Of a stretch of 64,000 bases of DNA, positions 17,585 through 25,973 are shown in pieces (within the stretch, counting starts at the first letter, position 1; the number at the start of each line of letters is the position of its first letter). The position numbers and the translations under genes were made by a program. The stretch is taken from the NCBI RefSeq assembly GCF_000455325.1, contig NZ_HG322951.1, positions 1,774,867-1,838,866 of the forward strand. Reading direction: 5' to 3'. This DNA is from Mycolicibacterium septicum DSM 44393. Lineage in GTDB: Bacteria; Actinomycetota; Actinomycetes; Mycobacteriales; Mycobacteriaceae. Under the pieces are notes generated by a model, which had not been told where the DNA came from, made no database searches, and saw nothing but the letters and a program-made list of their open reading frames with translations.

Positions 17585-17614
17585 TTGGGTACGGGTGTGA
17601 CCAGATCTAGTCTG
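17585..17614 (+). promoter_or_regulatory. Possible promoter giving a leaderless tetR transcript
   Basis: TTTGGG at 17585-17590 and TAGTCT at 17609-17614 are 18 bp apart. The -10 ends 5 bp before the ATG at 17620, so transcription would begin at or next to the start codon. Leaderless mRNAs are common in mycobacteria. Confidence 0.4.
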
Positions 17615-17619
17615 GAGGA

Positions 17620-18240
17620 ATGTCCAGCCCGACTCGATGGGCCGGCGTCCCGCTGACGGACCGCCGTGCCGAACGCCGCGCGTTGCTCGTCGACGCGGCG
17701 TTCCGGCTGTTCGGGGACGGTGGGGAGGCGGCGACGTCGGTGCGCTCGGTCTGCCGCGAATGCGGCCTCAACACCCGCTACTTCTACGAGAGCTTCGCCG
17801 ACACCGACGATCTGCTCGGTGCGGTGTACGACCAGGTGAACGCGGCACTGGCAGCCGATGTCGACGCGGCGATGACCGGGGCCGGGGACTCCCCTCGGGC
17901 CCGGACCCGTGCCGGAATCGCCGCCGTGCTGGGCTTCAGTTCGGCCGACCCGCGGCGGGGACGGGTGCTGTTCACCGACGCCAGGGCCAACCCCGTCCTG
18001 GCCGCCCGGCGCGCGGCGACCCAGGACCTGTTGCGCGAGGCCGTGCTGTCGGAGGGTGGCCGGCTCAATCCGGGTTCGGACCCGGTCGCCGCCCAGGTCG
18101 GCGCGGCCATGTACACGGGGGCAATGGCCGAGCTTGCCCAGCAGTGGCTGGGCGGGAACCTGGGCGACGACCTCGGAGTTGTGGTGGATTACGCGCTACG
18201 GCTGGTGCTCGGCAGCGGCGGCGGCGGTGCCGCCAGTTGA
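17620..18240 (+). CDS. TetR-family transcriptional regulator
   Basis: The 206-residue protein has a TetR helix-turn-helix at about residues 16-62 (LLVDAAFRLFGDGGEAATSVRSV, then RECGLNTRYFYESFADTDDL). The carboxyl half is an all-helical ligand-binding domain. It is divergent from the MpaB-family gene, and the shared region contains an inverted repeat suited to autoregulation. A GGAGGA lies too close to the ATG to act as a normal ribosome binding site, which agrees with a leaderless transcript. The ligand is unknown. Confidence 0.87.
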   Translation: MSSPTRWAGVPLTDRRAERRALLVDAAFRLFGDGGEAATSVRSVCRECGLNTRYFYESFADTDDLLGAVYDQVNAALAADVDAAMTGAGDSPRARTRAGIAAVLGFSSADPRRGRVLFTDARANPVLAARRAATQDLLREAVLSEGGRLNPGSDPVAAQVGAAMYTGAMAELAQQWLGGNLGDDLGVVVDYALRLVLGSGGGGAAS

Positions 18241-18255
18241 GCCCGGTGCCGCCAA

Positions 18256-19395
18256 TTAGACTGCGGCAGGCCGCCAGCGCTTGATCCACTCGGTCTCGGG
18301 CCACTGCTCCTCGGCCGCGAGCAACTCGTACATCGTTGCGCGGTCGATGGATTCGCGGATGATGTCGGCATGGCCGGCGTGCCGGCTGAGTTCCTCGATC
18401 AGGTGCATGGCCACCCATCGCACCGACCAGTTGTCGACGTCCTGTGGGAACCATGGCACATCGTGGGGTACCGGAACGGCGGTGTCGAGGTCCCGTTCGG
18501 CGAAAACCCGTAGCGTCTCGGCGTTCTGGGCCTTGAACGCCTCGAGCAGGCCGGCGAGGGTCTCGTCCTCGCGCATCACGTGCAGATCGGCGTACTCGGC
18601 CGCCCGTTCCTCGAACGGACGGGGGTCCGGCGGCGGGAATTGCGGTGCATGCTCGGCGCGGTCGGCCCAGCCCTTCTGCACGGCGGTGACGTGCTTGATC
18701 AGGCCACCGACCGACAGCGCGCTCACCGACGGGGTGGATCGGGCCTGCTCATCGGTCAGGCCGTGCGCCACCGCGAGGAAGGCGTTCTGCTGAAAGGCGA
18801 CGAACTCGATCAGGGTCTGGCGTTCGTCGGTGGCCGGCAGGGGCATTCCTGGCATGGCTCGGTTCTCCTTGATGTTGTGGGCTGTTTGGTTGGAGTGCAC
18901 GTAAAGGTCGCGGATGCAGGCGATTTCGGCGCCGTGGTGGATTACCTCCCGGTTGATGTGCAGGACCAGCACCGCCATCGGCTCATTGCTGTACGGACCC
19001 TCGGCGGGCCCGCACGGCTTCTGCAGGTCGGTTTCGTCGAGGCGTCGGACCCCGTCGATCCAATGTCGGTATGTGTCGTCGAGTTGTTTCAGGGCCGTGG
19101 CCGCATCGGTGGCATACGGCCAGGACTCGTAATCGGCCGGCGGGCCGCCGAAGTGTGAGTGGTTGCGCATGGCGAACACGCCGACGATCACGTGCGCCAG
19201 TCGCCACGCGATGGTGGTGAACGGTTCCGGTTGTGGTGGTGGATAACTGAAGTCGATGGCGCCGTCGGGGTGAACGGTCCAGCAGTCTTTCACGGGCTGC
19301 CAGAAGTACTCGTCGTCGGTCAGGCCGTCCAATCGCGGCCTCAGCTGGTGGGTCCAGTGGAAGTCCAGTTGGTCGGCCAGGAGGTTTGTCCACAT
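18256..19395 (-). CDS. Tandem DinB-like protein (two DinB domains fused)
   Basis: The 379-residue protein is two DinB/DUF664-type four-helix domains end to end. The first (about 1-175) has WRLAHVIVGVFAMRNH and HINREVIHHGAEIACIRDLY. The second (about 185-379) has LIEFVAFQQNAFLAVAHGL, GGLIKHVTAVQKGWADRAE and VRWVAMHLIEELSRHAGHAD. Conserved histidines of the metal site are present in both. DinB proteins include mycothiol- and bacillithiol-dependent transferases. The linker encodes AAGGAG (minus strand, 18870-18865) nine bases before an in-frame ATG at 18853-18855, exactly like a second gene's start, so a separate 199-residue product may be made. It is divergent from a WYL regulator. Confidence 0.82.
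   Translation of the reverse strand: MWTNLLADQLDFHWTHQLRPRLDGLTDDEYFWQPVKDCWTVHPDGAIDFSYPPPQPEPFTTIAWRLAHVIVGVFAMRNHSHFGGPPADYESWPYATDAATALKQLDDTYRHWIDGVRRLDETDLQKPCGPAEGPYSNEPMAVLVLHINREVIHHGAEIACIRDLYVHSNQTAHNIKENRAMPGMPLPATDERQTLIEFVAFQQNAFLAVAHGLTDEQARSTPSVSALSVGGLIKHVTAVQKGWADRAEHAPQFPPPDPRPFEERAAEYADLHVMREDETLAGLLEAFKAQNAETLRVFAERDLDTAVPVPHDVPWFPQDVDNWSVRWVAMHLIEELSRHAGHADIIRESIDRATMYELLAAEEQWPETEWIKRWRPAAV
18853..18870 (-). promoter_or_regulatory. Internal ribosome binding site and in-frame ATG inside the DinB tandem gene
   Basis: On the minus strand AAGGAG (18870-18865) is followed after 9 bases by ATG (18855-18853), in frame with the DinB tandem gene. It falls exactly in the linker between the two domains. 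It could start a 199-residue second-domain protein, or be the relic of a former separate gene. Confidence 0.55.
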
Positions 19396-19416
19396 GGGAA
19401 TACCGTCTCACGCATA

Positions 19417-19435
19417 TAGGACAGTTTCGGTCCTA
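19417..19435. promoter_or_regulatory. Candidate operator of the WYL regulator
   Basis: TAGGAC at 19417-19422 and GTCCTA at 19430-19435 are perfect 6-bp inverted arms around a 7-bp spacer. They lie in the 61-bp gap between the divergent DinB tandem gene and the WYL regulator gene. Confidence 0.5.
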
Positions 19436-19456
19436 AAAGTGCGGCACACTTGTTGC

Positions 19457-20425
19457 ATGGCTGTGAGCAGCGAAACCACCGGCCGGGTGCTGCAACTCCT
19501 CGGATTGCTGCAGTCGCGCCGGGTGTGGACGGGTGAAGAGCTGGCCGAACGGCTCGACGTCACCACGCGCAGCGTCCGTCGCGACATCGAGCGGTTGCGT
19601 GAACTCGGGTATCCCGTCCACGCCAGCAAGGGGCAGGGCGGCGGCTACCAACTCGGTGCCGGTGCGGCGCTGCCACCGCTGCTGCTCGACCCCGACGAAG
19701 CCGTCGCGATGGCCGTCTGCCTGCGGTTGGCCGCCGGCGGAAGCGTCGCGGGCGTCGGGGAATCCGCCCTCCGGGCACTGTCCAAGCTCGACCAGGTCAT
19801 GCCCGCACGGTTGCGTTCGCAGGTCTCGGCGGTGCACGACGCGACCGTCACCCTGACCTCCAACTCGTCGGACGCGCCGGTGGAGCCCGAGGTGCTGATG
19901 ACCCTGGCCCGGGCCTGCCGCGACCATGAACACGTCAGCGCCGACTACACCGACATCCGGGGCAACCACACCCAGAGACGGTTGGAGCCCTATCAACTGG
20001 TGACCACTGGACGGCGCTGGTACCTCATGACCTACGACCGTGACCGCGAGGATTGGCGCAGCCTGCGGCTGGACCGGATGTCGGCGGTCGTGGCGCGAGG
20101 GAGCACGTTCACGCCGCGGGACGCACCGGACGCGGCCGACTATGTCCGCCGCTCGATCAGCTCCTCGCCCTACCGCTACAGCGCCCGGGTGCGCTACCAG
20201 GCGCCGCAAGCGGTTGTGGCACAGAAGTTTCCACCGTCGTCGGCCACCGTCGAGGCGGACGGTCCCGATGCCTGCATCGTCACCGCCGGCGCCGACGACC
20301 CCGAACGCATGGTGCTGTACTTCGCCACCGTGGGCTACGACTTCGAGGTGCTGGAACCGCCCGAGGTGGCGGCCGCCGTCGGAGTCGTCGCCGCACGCCT
20401 GCACGCTGCCGCTCAGGGGAACTAG
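19457..20425 (+). CDS. HTH-WYL family (YafY/DeoR-type) transcriptional regulator
   Basis: The 322-residue regulator starts at ATG 19457 (MAVSSETTGRVLQLLGLLQS). Residues 1-60 form a DeoR-type winged helix (EELAERLDVTTRSVRRDIERL). A WYL domain follows, with RRWYLMTYDRDREDWRSLRL as its signature, and then the WCX-like carboxyl end. An in-frame extension back to 19394 runs into the DinB gene and was rejected. Divergent placement next to a DinB gene is a recurrent pairing for this class, which suggests that it controls the DinB protein. The last 4 bp overlap the convergent nucleotidyltransferase-like gene. Confidence 0.88.
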   Translation: MAVSSETTGRVLQLLGLLQSRRVWTGEELAERLDVTTRSVRRDIERLRELGYPVHASKGQGGGYQLGAGAALPPLLLDPDEAVAMAVCLRLAAGGSVAGVGESALRALSKLDQVMPARLRSQVSAVHDATVTLTSNSSDAPVEPEVLMTLARACRDHEHVSADYTDIRGNHTQRRLEPYQLVTTGRRWYLMTYDRDREDWRSLRLDRMSAVVARGSTFTPRDAPDAADYVRRSISSSPYRYSARVRYQAPQAVVAQKFPPSSATVEADGPDACIVTAGADDPERMVLYFATVGYDFEVLEPPEVAAAVGVVAARLHAAAQGN

Positions 20426-20970
20426 GTGATGCCGAGCCGGTCGATGAGCGTCAGGAACGCGGCGGCGAAATCGTTGTCGGCGGTCGCGACCCGAACCGCA
20501 TCCCAGTCGACCTGCTCGCGCACCGCACGGACGGCGGGCAGCATCGCCGCGAAGTCGCAGTGGTGTTCGTTGAGGGACCGCAGCTTCTCCGTCACCACGA
20601 CCGTGGGCGGCAGGACCGGCATCCGGATCGCCAGGACGTCGAGCACCGTGGCGCATTCGAGGGTGGCCGCATCGACCGACGCCCCGTTGAGTTGGTAGAG
20701 CACGTCGACCAGGACGTCGTCGTCGGGATAGGCCTTGAACAACCAGTCCTCGGGGACGTGCACGATCTGGAACCCGGCCTTGCGCAACGTCACCTCGGCC
20801 GCCTCGGCGTCGGTCTCGGCGACCACGAAGTCGACGTCGTGCACGGGTTCTGGCGCACCGTAGGCCCACAGCGCGTAGCTGCCGGCCAGCGCGAACCGCG
20901 GTCCGTGCGCCTTGAACGCCGACGCGGCGCGCTTCAACGCGTCACGGAGTGCGTCGTTGCGGTCGAGCAT
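20422..20970 (-). CDS. Nucleotidyltransferase-fold protein, function unknown
   Basis: The 182-residue protein contains the minimal nucleotidyltransferase signature LAGSYALWAYGAPEPVHDVDFVV: a GS pair followed by a D-x-D pair that would bind metal. The rest resembles small genes annotated as nucleotidyltransferase or AbiEii-like proteins. No partner antitoxin gene is adjacent, so I do not call a toxin-antitoxin system. It converges on the WYL regulator with a 4-bp overlap, and is divergent from the EEP gene with 65 bp between starts. Confidence 0.7.
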   Translation of the reverse strand: MLDRNDALRDALKRAASAFKAHGPRFALAGSYALWAYGAPEPVHDVDFVVAETDAEAAEVTLRKAGFQIVHVPEDWLFKAYPDDDVLVDVLYQLNGASVDAATLECATVLDVLAIRMPVLPPTVVVTEKLRSLNEHHCDFAAMLPAVRAVREQVDWDAVRVATADNDFAAAFLTLIDRLGIT

Positions 20971-21035
20971 GTGCGATCCAAGGTCTGTGGGGCGCCGGAT
21001 GATGGAGCCGACGCCGTTGTGGGTACTGAGTACCC

Positions 21036-21788
21036 ATGCGGCTGGCCACTTTCAACATCCTGCACGGGCGCAGTGTCCACGACGGCGACGTCGACCTGGG
21101 CAGACTGGCTGCCGCGGTGGCCGAACTCGACGCAGACATCCTCGCGCTGCAGGAAGTCGACCTGGATCAGCCGCGCTCGGGCAAGGCCGACCTGACCGCC
21201 GTGGCCGCCGAGGCGATGAACGCCGTGCACCACCGGTTCGTTGCCGCGATCTCCGGAACACCCGGTGCCACCTGGATGGCCGCGACCGGACGTGAACAAC
21301 CCGGGACCGCCGCCTACGGCATCGCCCTGCTCACCCGGTACCCGGTCGAGCACTGGCAGGTGCTGCGGCTCCCGCGGATACCGGTCCGGTTCCCGATGTA
21401 CGTCTCGGGGATCCGCCGGTTCCGGATCGTTCACGAGGAGCCCAGGGCCGCGATGGTGGCGCGCGTCGATACGCCGCTCGGCGCGATCTCGGTGGCCAAC
21501 ACCCACCTGTCGTTCGTGCCGGGGTGGAACCGGGTGCAACTCCGGCATCTGCTGCGCGACCTGAGCGGCTTCCCGGGCCCGAGGATTCTCATGGGCGACC
21601 TGAACTCGGGCGCACCGGAGCGCTGGCGTCCGCTCGGGGCCGCCCCGACCTTTCCCGCCGACACGCCGACGACCCAGCTCGACCACATCCTCACCGACGA
21701 CCCCACGCTGGCCGCCACCGCATACGCCGCACCGCACCTGCCGATTTCGGATCATCGGGCACTGGTCGTCGACATTTCGGTGCCTTGA
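21036..21788 (+). CDS. Endonuclease/exonuclease/phosphatase (EEP) family protein
   Basis: The 250-residue EEP-fold protein carries RLATFNILHG at the start (metal-binding Asn), LQEVDLDQPR (metal-binding Glu), VANTHLSFVPG (His), MGDLNSG (Asp-x-Asn) and PISDHRALVVD (catalytic His) at the end. All expected active-site residues are present. Members cleave phosphodiesters or phosphomonoesters in nucleic acids, lipids or inositol phosphates, and the substrate is not evident. It lies 18 bp upstream of the mannosidase in the same direction, so it is likely the first gene of that operon. Confidence 0.85.
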   Translation: MRLATFNILHGRSVHDGDVDLGRLAAAVAELDADILALQEVDLDQPRSGKADLTAVAAEAMNAVHHRFVAAISGTPGATWMAATGREQPGTAAYGIALLTRYPVEHWQVLRLPRIPVRFPMYVSGIRRFRIVHEEPRAAMVARVDTPLGAISVANTHLSFVPGWNRVQLRHLLRDLSGFPGPRILMGDLNSGAPERWRPLGAAPTFPADTPTTQLDHILTDDPTLAATAYAAPHLPISDHRALVVDISVP

Positions 21789-21806
21789 AGTCGTAGGGTT
21801 TTCCAG

Positions 21807-24800
21807 ATGCACGTCACGTCAGTGGAGACGACGGAGCTGTTTGCCGGGCCGGAGGATGCCCCTCGGCAGCTGGTGCGGGTGCGATACGAGGGCTGCGCCG
21901 CGCCGACGCCCGTGCGGGTCAGCGGGGACGGGCTCTCCGGTGAGGCGATCGCCGCGGCCGGAGACGGCACCGTCGAGGTGCCGGTGGACGTCGAGCGCGG
22001 CGTGCCCGGCGAGATCCGGCGCGCACGGGTCGGCTCGACCGACTTCGAGTTCACCGTCGCCGAACCGGGCTGGACCATGTACATGATCAGCCACTTCCAC
22101 TACGACCCCGTCTGGTGGAACACCCAGGCCGCCTATACCAGCCTGTGGACCGAGGATCCGCCCGGGCAGTGCCGCCAGACCAACGGCTTCGACCTGGTGC
22201 ACGCACACCTGGAAATGGCCCGGCGCGAACCCGAATACAAGTTCGTACTGGCCGAGGTGGACTACCTCAAGCCGTACTGGGATGCCCGTCCCGAGGACCG
22301 GGCCGATCTGCGCCGGTTCATCGCTCAGGGGCGCGTCGAGATCATGGGCGGCACCTACAACGAACCCAACACCAACCTCACCAGCCCCGAGACCGCGATC
22401 CGGAATTTCGTGTCGGGCATGGGCTTTCAGCGTGACGTGCTGGGTGCCGACCCTGCCACCGCCTGGCAGCTCGACGTGTTCGGGCACGACCCGCAGTTTC
22501 CCGGGATGGCGGCCGACGTCGGCCTGACCTCCAGTTCGTGGGCGCGTGGGCCGCATCACCAGTGGGGTCCGATGCAGAACGACGGCGACCCCGAGCGCAT
22601 GCAGTTCGCGAGCGAGTTCGAGTGGATCGCGCCCTCGGGCCGCGGGCTTCTCACCCACTACATGCCTGCACACTATTCGGCCGGGTGGTGGATGGACTCC
22701 TCTGCGTCCCTGGCCGAGGCCGAGGAATCCACCTACTCCCTCTTCACCAAACTCAAGCGAGTTGCGTTGACCCGCAACGTGCTCCTGCCGGTCGGCACCG
22801 ACTACACCCCGCCCAACAAATGGGTCACCCAGATCCACCGCGACTGGAACTCGCGGTACGCCTGGCCGAAGTTCGTGTGCGCGCTGCCGTCCGAGTTCTT
22901 CACCGCGGTTCGGGCCGAAGTCGACGAGCGTGGGATCACGCCGTCCCCGCAGACCCGCGACATGAACCCGATCTACACCGGCAAGGACGTCTCCTACATC
23001 GACACCAAACAGGCCAACCGGGCCGCCGAGGACGCGGTGCTCGATGCGGAGCGGTTCTCGGTGTTCGCCGGGCTGCTCGGCGGCGCGGACTATCCGCAGG
23101 CCGCAATGGCCAAGGCCTGGGTGCAACTGGCCTACGGTGCGCATCACGACGCCATCACCGGATCGGAGTCCGATCAGGTCTATCTCGACCTGCTGACCGG
23201 CTGGCGCGACGCGTGGGAGCTGGGCGTCACCGCCCGGGACAACGCGCTGGGCCTGTTGTCCGAGGCGGTCGGCGGTCTCGGCGGGCAGGAGCGCAGCGAC
23301 CCGGGGATCAATACCGTGATCGTGTGGAATGCCGTGGCGCACAACCGGACCGACATCGTCACCGTGCACCTGGACACGCCGTTCTCCGGTGCGGTGCTCG
23401 ACAGCGACGGTAACGAGGTGCCCGTACTCGTCGAGCATGACGGAGCCACGGTGAGCTGGCTGGCCCGTGACGTGCCGTCGCTGGGCTGGCGGTCCTACCG
23501 CTTCGTCTCCGGGGCGGCGCGCGGCTGGAAACCGCTGGCCGGGGACGAGATCGCCAACGACCGGTACCGGCTGCGCGTCGATGCCGCCCGTGGCGGTGCG
23601 GTGTGCTCGCTCGTGGACGACGGGTGCGAGCTCATCGCCGACGGCAGCGTCGGCAACGAACTGGCCGTATACGAGGAGTATTCGGCCCACCCCCAAGCCG
23701 GGGAAGGGCCCTGGCACCTGCTGCCGACGGGGCCCGTGGTGTGCTCCTCGGCCGGCCCGGCCGACGACGTGCAGTGCTATCAGAGCCCGCTCGGGCAGCG
23801 GGTGATCGTGCGGGGCCGCATTCCAGGCCTGTTGCGCTACACCCAGATCATCACGCTCTGGTCGGGTGTGGACCGCGTCGACTGTCGCACGGTCATCGAC
23901 GAATTCGTCGGTGCGGACCGCCTGGTGCGGCTGCGGTGGCCCTGCCCGGTGCCCGGCGCGTTGCCGGTGAGCGAGGTCGGCGACGCGGTGATCGGCCGCG
24001 GATTCGGGCTGCTGCACGACGGTTCGGATCATCACGCCGTCGACGCCGCGCAACACCCGTGGACGCTGGACAACCCGGCCTACGGTTGGTTCGGGCTGTC
24101 ATCGGCGGTCCGGGTGCGCATCGGGTCGGCGGTCCGGGCGGTCTCGGTGGCCGAGGTGGTCGCTCCCGACGGGGCGAACCCCCGCGACCTGATGGTGGCC
24201 CTGGTGCGGGCCGGCGTCACCGCCACCTGCAGCGCCGCCGACAAGCCGCGCTACGGCGATCTCAGCGTGGACTCCAACCTTCCCGACACCCGGTTCGCGC
24301 TCGGCGGTCCGGACGAAAATCCCTTCACCGCTGCTGTTCTCGCCGAGGCGGACGTCGCCTACGCCGACGAACTCAAGCGTCAGATCGACGCAACCGGATC
24401 GGCTCGCGTGTGGGTGCCCGCCGCGGCGCCGTTGATCGAACACTGGGTACCCGGTGCCGATCTGCGCGGGGTACGAACCCTGCCGGTGCTGATCCTGGCC
24501 GGCGACCTCGATGCGGTGGTCGATGAGCTGGGCGGCGCCGAGATCGTCGTCACCCAACGAGCCTTCGCGGCGGCCGAGCCGTTCGAGTCCCGCACGGTGG
24601 CACTGCTGAACCGCGGTGTGCCGAGCTTCGCGGTCGAGCCGGACGGCACCCTGCACACGTCGCTGATGCGGTCCTGCACCGGCTGGCCGTCCGGCACCTG
24701 GATCGACCCGCCACGGCGCACGGCGCCGGACGGATCCAACTTCCAATTGCAGCACTGGACACACACATTCGACTACGCACTGGTCAGCGGCTCCGGTGAC

Positions 24801-25973
24801 TGGCGAGCCGCGGGGGTCGCCCCCAGCGCTGCCGAATTCAACCGTCCGCTGCAGCCGGTGGTCGTCGACTCCGACGCCGGAGGCGGGCTGCCCGCGTGGG
24901 GATCGCTGCTGGAGATCGAGCCCGCCGGGGCTGTGCAACTCGGCGCGCTCAAGGTTGCGGGCAATCCGCTGGCGTCGGGCAGCACGCGCAGCACCGACCC
25001 GGCCGACGGGGTGACGGCGCGTCTGGTGGAGATCACCGGTGGTGACGCGGAGGTCACCATCCGCTCCGGCCTGCGCGCGGTCTCGACCGCCGCGAACCTG
25101 AACCTGCTGGAGGAGCCGGCGCCGGAGCAGCCCTCGGACCTGAGGCTGCATGGCTACCAGATCGCCACGGTGTCCACGCAGCTCAACCTGCCCCGGATGC
25201 TGCGCGCCGAGCACCGGCAGTTGGCACCCGAGGCCGAGGCGGCCCAGCCGCTGTACGCCCGGTACTGGCTGCACAATCGCGGCCCGGCACCGTTGGGCGG
25301 CCTGCCCGCCGTGGCGTATCTGCATCCGGAGAGCATTGCCGGACAACCCGATACCGAAGTGATCGTCCGGCTCACCGCGGCCAGCGATTGCACCGACGCG
25401 GCGCTGCACGGCCGGGTCAGACTGTCCACCCCGCCGGGATGGGAGGTGCAACCCGCGGAGCTGCCCTACGTGCTGCCGCCCGGTGAGCATCTGGAAACCG
25501 ATGTGGTGCTGGGCATCCCAGCCGGGGCCCAACCCGGGCTGTACCCGGTGCGCGCCGAACTCGCGGTGACCGGCGGAGGTGCGGCCCTGCCGCCGTCGTG
25601 GCGCCAGGTGGTCGAGGACGTCTGCGTCGTCACGATCGGTGAACCCGGTGCCGCCCAGGTGCTCAAACTGGTGTCCGAGCCGGATGCCGTCGACGTCAAG
25701 GCCGGTGAGACCGCGCGGCTGTCCATCACGATCGGTACCGACGCACTCGCCGACCTGACCGCCGAGGCGCACCTCATCAGCCCGTGGGGAACGTGGGAAT
25801 GGATGGGGCCGGCCGCGGCGGGGGTCGAAGTGCCCGCGGGCGGCACGGCGCAGATCGGATTCGATGTCGCACCACCGTCGTGGGTCGAACCCGGGGAATG
25901 GTGGGCTTTGATCCGGGTGGGTTGCGCCGGACGGCTGATCTACACACCGGCCGTGAAGGTCACGGTGCGATGA
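21807..25973 (+). CDS. GH38 alpha-mannosidase
   Basis: At 1388 residues this is a large glycoside hydrolase family 38 enzyme. The zinc site is seen in SHFHYDPVWW (His98 and Asp100) and GAHHDAITGSESDQVYLDL (His446-His447-Asp448). The catalytic nucleophile is Asp223 in AWQLDVFGHDPQFPG. Beta-sandwich domains follow to the end. No signal peptide is seen, so it should act in the cytoplasm, removing alpha-mannose from glycans or glycolipids. The same gene next to a ROK sugar kinase occurs in other mycobacteria. The extra amino-terminal 90 residues precede the catalytic barrel. The stop overlaps the next gene by four bases (ATGA). Confidence 0.92.
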   Translation: MHVTSVETTELFAGPEDAPRQLVRVRYEGCAAPTPVRVSGDGLSGEAIAAAGDGTVEVPVDVERGVPGEIRRARVGSTDFEFTVAEPGWTMYMISHFHYDPVWWNTQAAYTSLWTEDPPGQCRQTNGFDLVHAHLEMARREPEYKFVLAEVDYLKPYWDARPEDRADLRRFIAQGRVEIMGGTYNEPNTNLTSPETAIRNFVSGMGFQRDVLGADPATAWQLDVFGHDPQFPGMAADVGLTSSSWARGPHHQWGPMQNDGDPERMQFASEFEWIAPSGRGLLTHYMPAHYSAGWWMDSSASLAEAEESTYSLFTKLKRVALTRNVLLPVGTDYTPPNKWVTQIHRDWNSRYAWPKFVCALPSEFFTAVRAEVDERGITPSPQTRDMNPIYTGKDVSYIDTKQANRAAEDAVLDAERFSVFAGLLGGADYPQAAMAKAWVQLAYGAHHDAITGSESDQVYLDLLTGWRDAWELGVTARDNALGLLSEAVGGLGGQERSDPGINTVIVWNAVAHNRTDIVTVHLDTPFSGAVLDSDGNEVPVLVEHDGATVSWLARDVPSLGWRSYRFVSGAARGWKPLAGDEIANDRYRLRVDAARGGAVCSLVDDGCELIADGSVGNELAVYEEYSAHPQAGEGPWHLLPTGPVVCSSAGPADDVQCYQSPLGQRVIVRGRIPGLLRYTQIITLWSGVDRVDCRTVIDEFVGADRLVRLRWPCPVPGALPVSEVGDAVIGRGFGLLHDGSDHHAVDAAQHPWTLDNPAYGWFGLSSAVRVRIGSAVRAVSVAEVVAPDGANPRDLMVALVRAGVTATCSAADKPRYGDLSVDSNLPDTRFALGGPDENPFTAAVLAEADVAYADELKRQIDATGSARVWVPAAAPLIEHWVPGADLRGVRTLPVLILAGDLDAVVDELGGAEIVVTQRAFAAAEPFESRTVALLNRGVPSFAVEPDGTLHTSLMRSCTGWPSGTWIDPPRRTAPDGSNFQLQHWTHTFDYALVSGSGDWRAAGVAPSAAEFNRPLQPVVVDSDAGGGLPAWGSLLEIEPAGAVQLGALKVAGNPLASGSTRSTDPADGVTARLVEITGGDAEVTIRSGLRAVSTAANLNLLEEPAPEQPSDLRLHGYQIATVSTQLNLPRMLRAEHRQLAPEAEAAQPLYARYWLHNRGPAPLGGLPAVAYLHPESIAGQPDTEVIVRLTAASDCTDAALHGRVRLSTPPGWEVQPAELPYVLPPGEHLETDVVLGIPAGAQPGLYPVRAELAVTGGGAALPPSWRQVVEDVCVVTIGEPGAAQVLKLVSEPDAVDVKAGETARLSITIGTDALADLTAEAHLISPWGTWEWMGPAAAGVEVPAGGTAQIGFDVAPPSWVEPGEWWALIRVGCAGRLIYTPAVKVTVR

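Noticed and set aside
18226..18257. 13-bp direct repeat GGTGCCGCCANTT at the convergent ends of TetR and DinB genes
   Set aside because: One short repeat with a mismatch in GC-rich DNA, each copy holding a stop codon; chance is a sufficient explanation.
20422..20970. Toxin-antitoxin system based on the nucleotidyltransferase-like gene
   Set aside because: No partner gene of the AbiEi or MNT/HEPN type lies next to it.
21819..24056. Open frame of 745 codons antisense to the GH38 mannosidase
   Set aside because: Low-complexity translation without motifs; the plus-strand mannosidase has full catalytic motifs.
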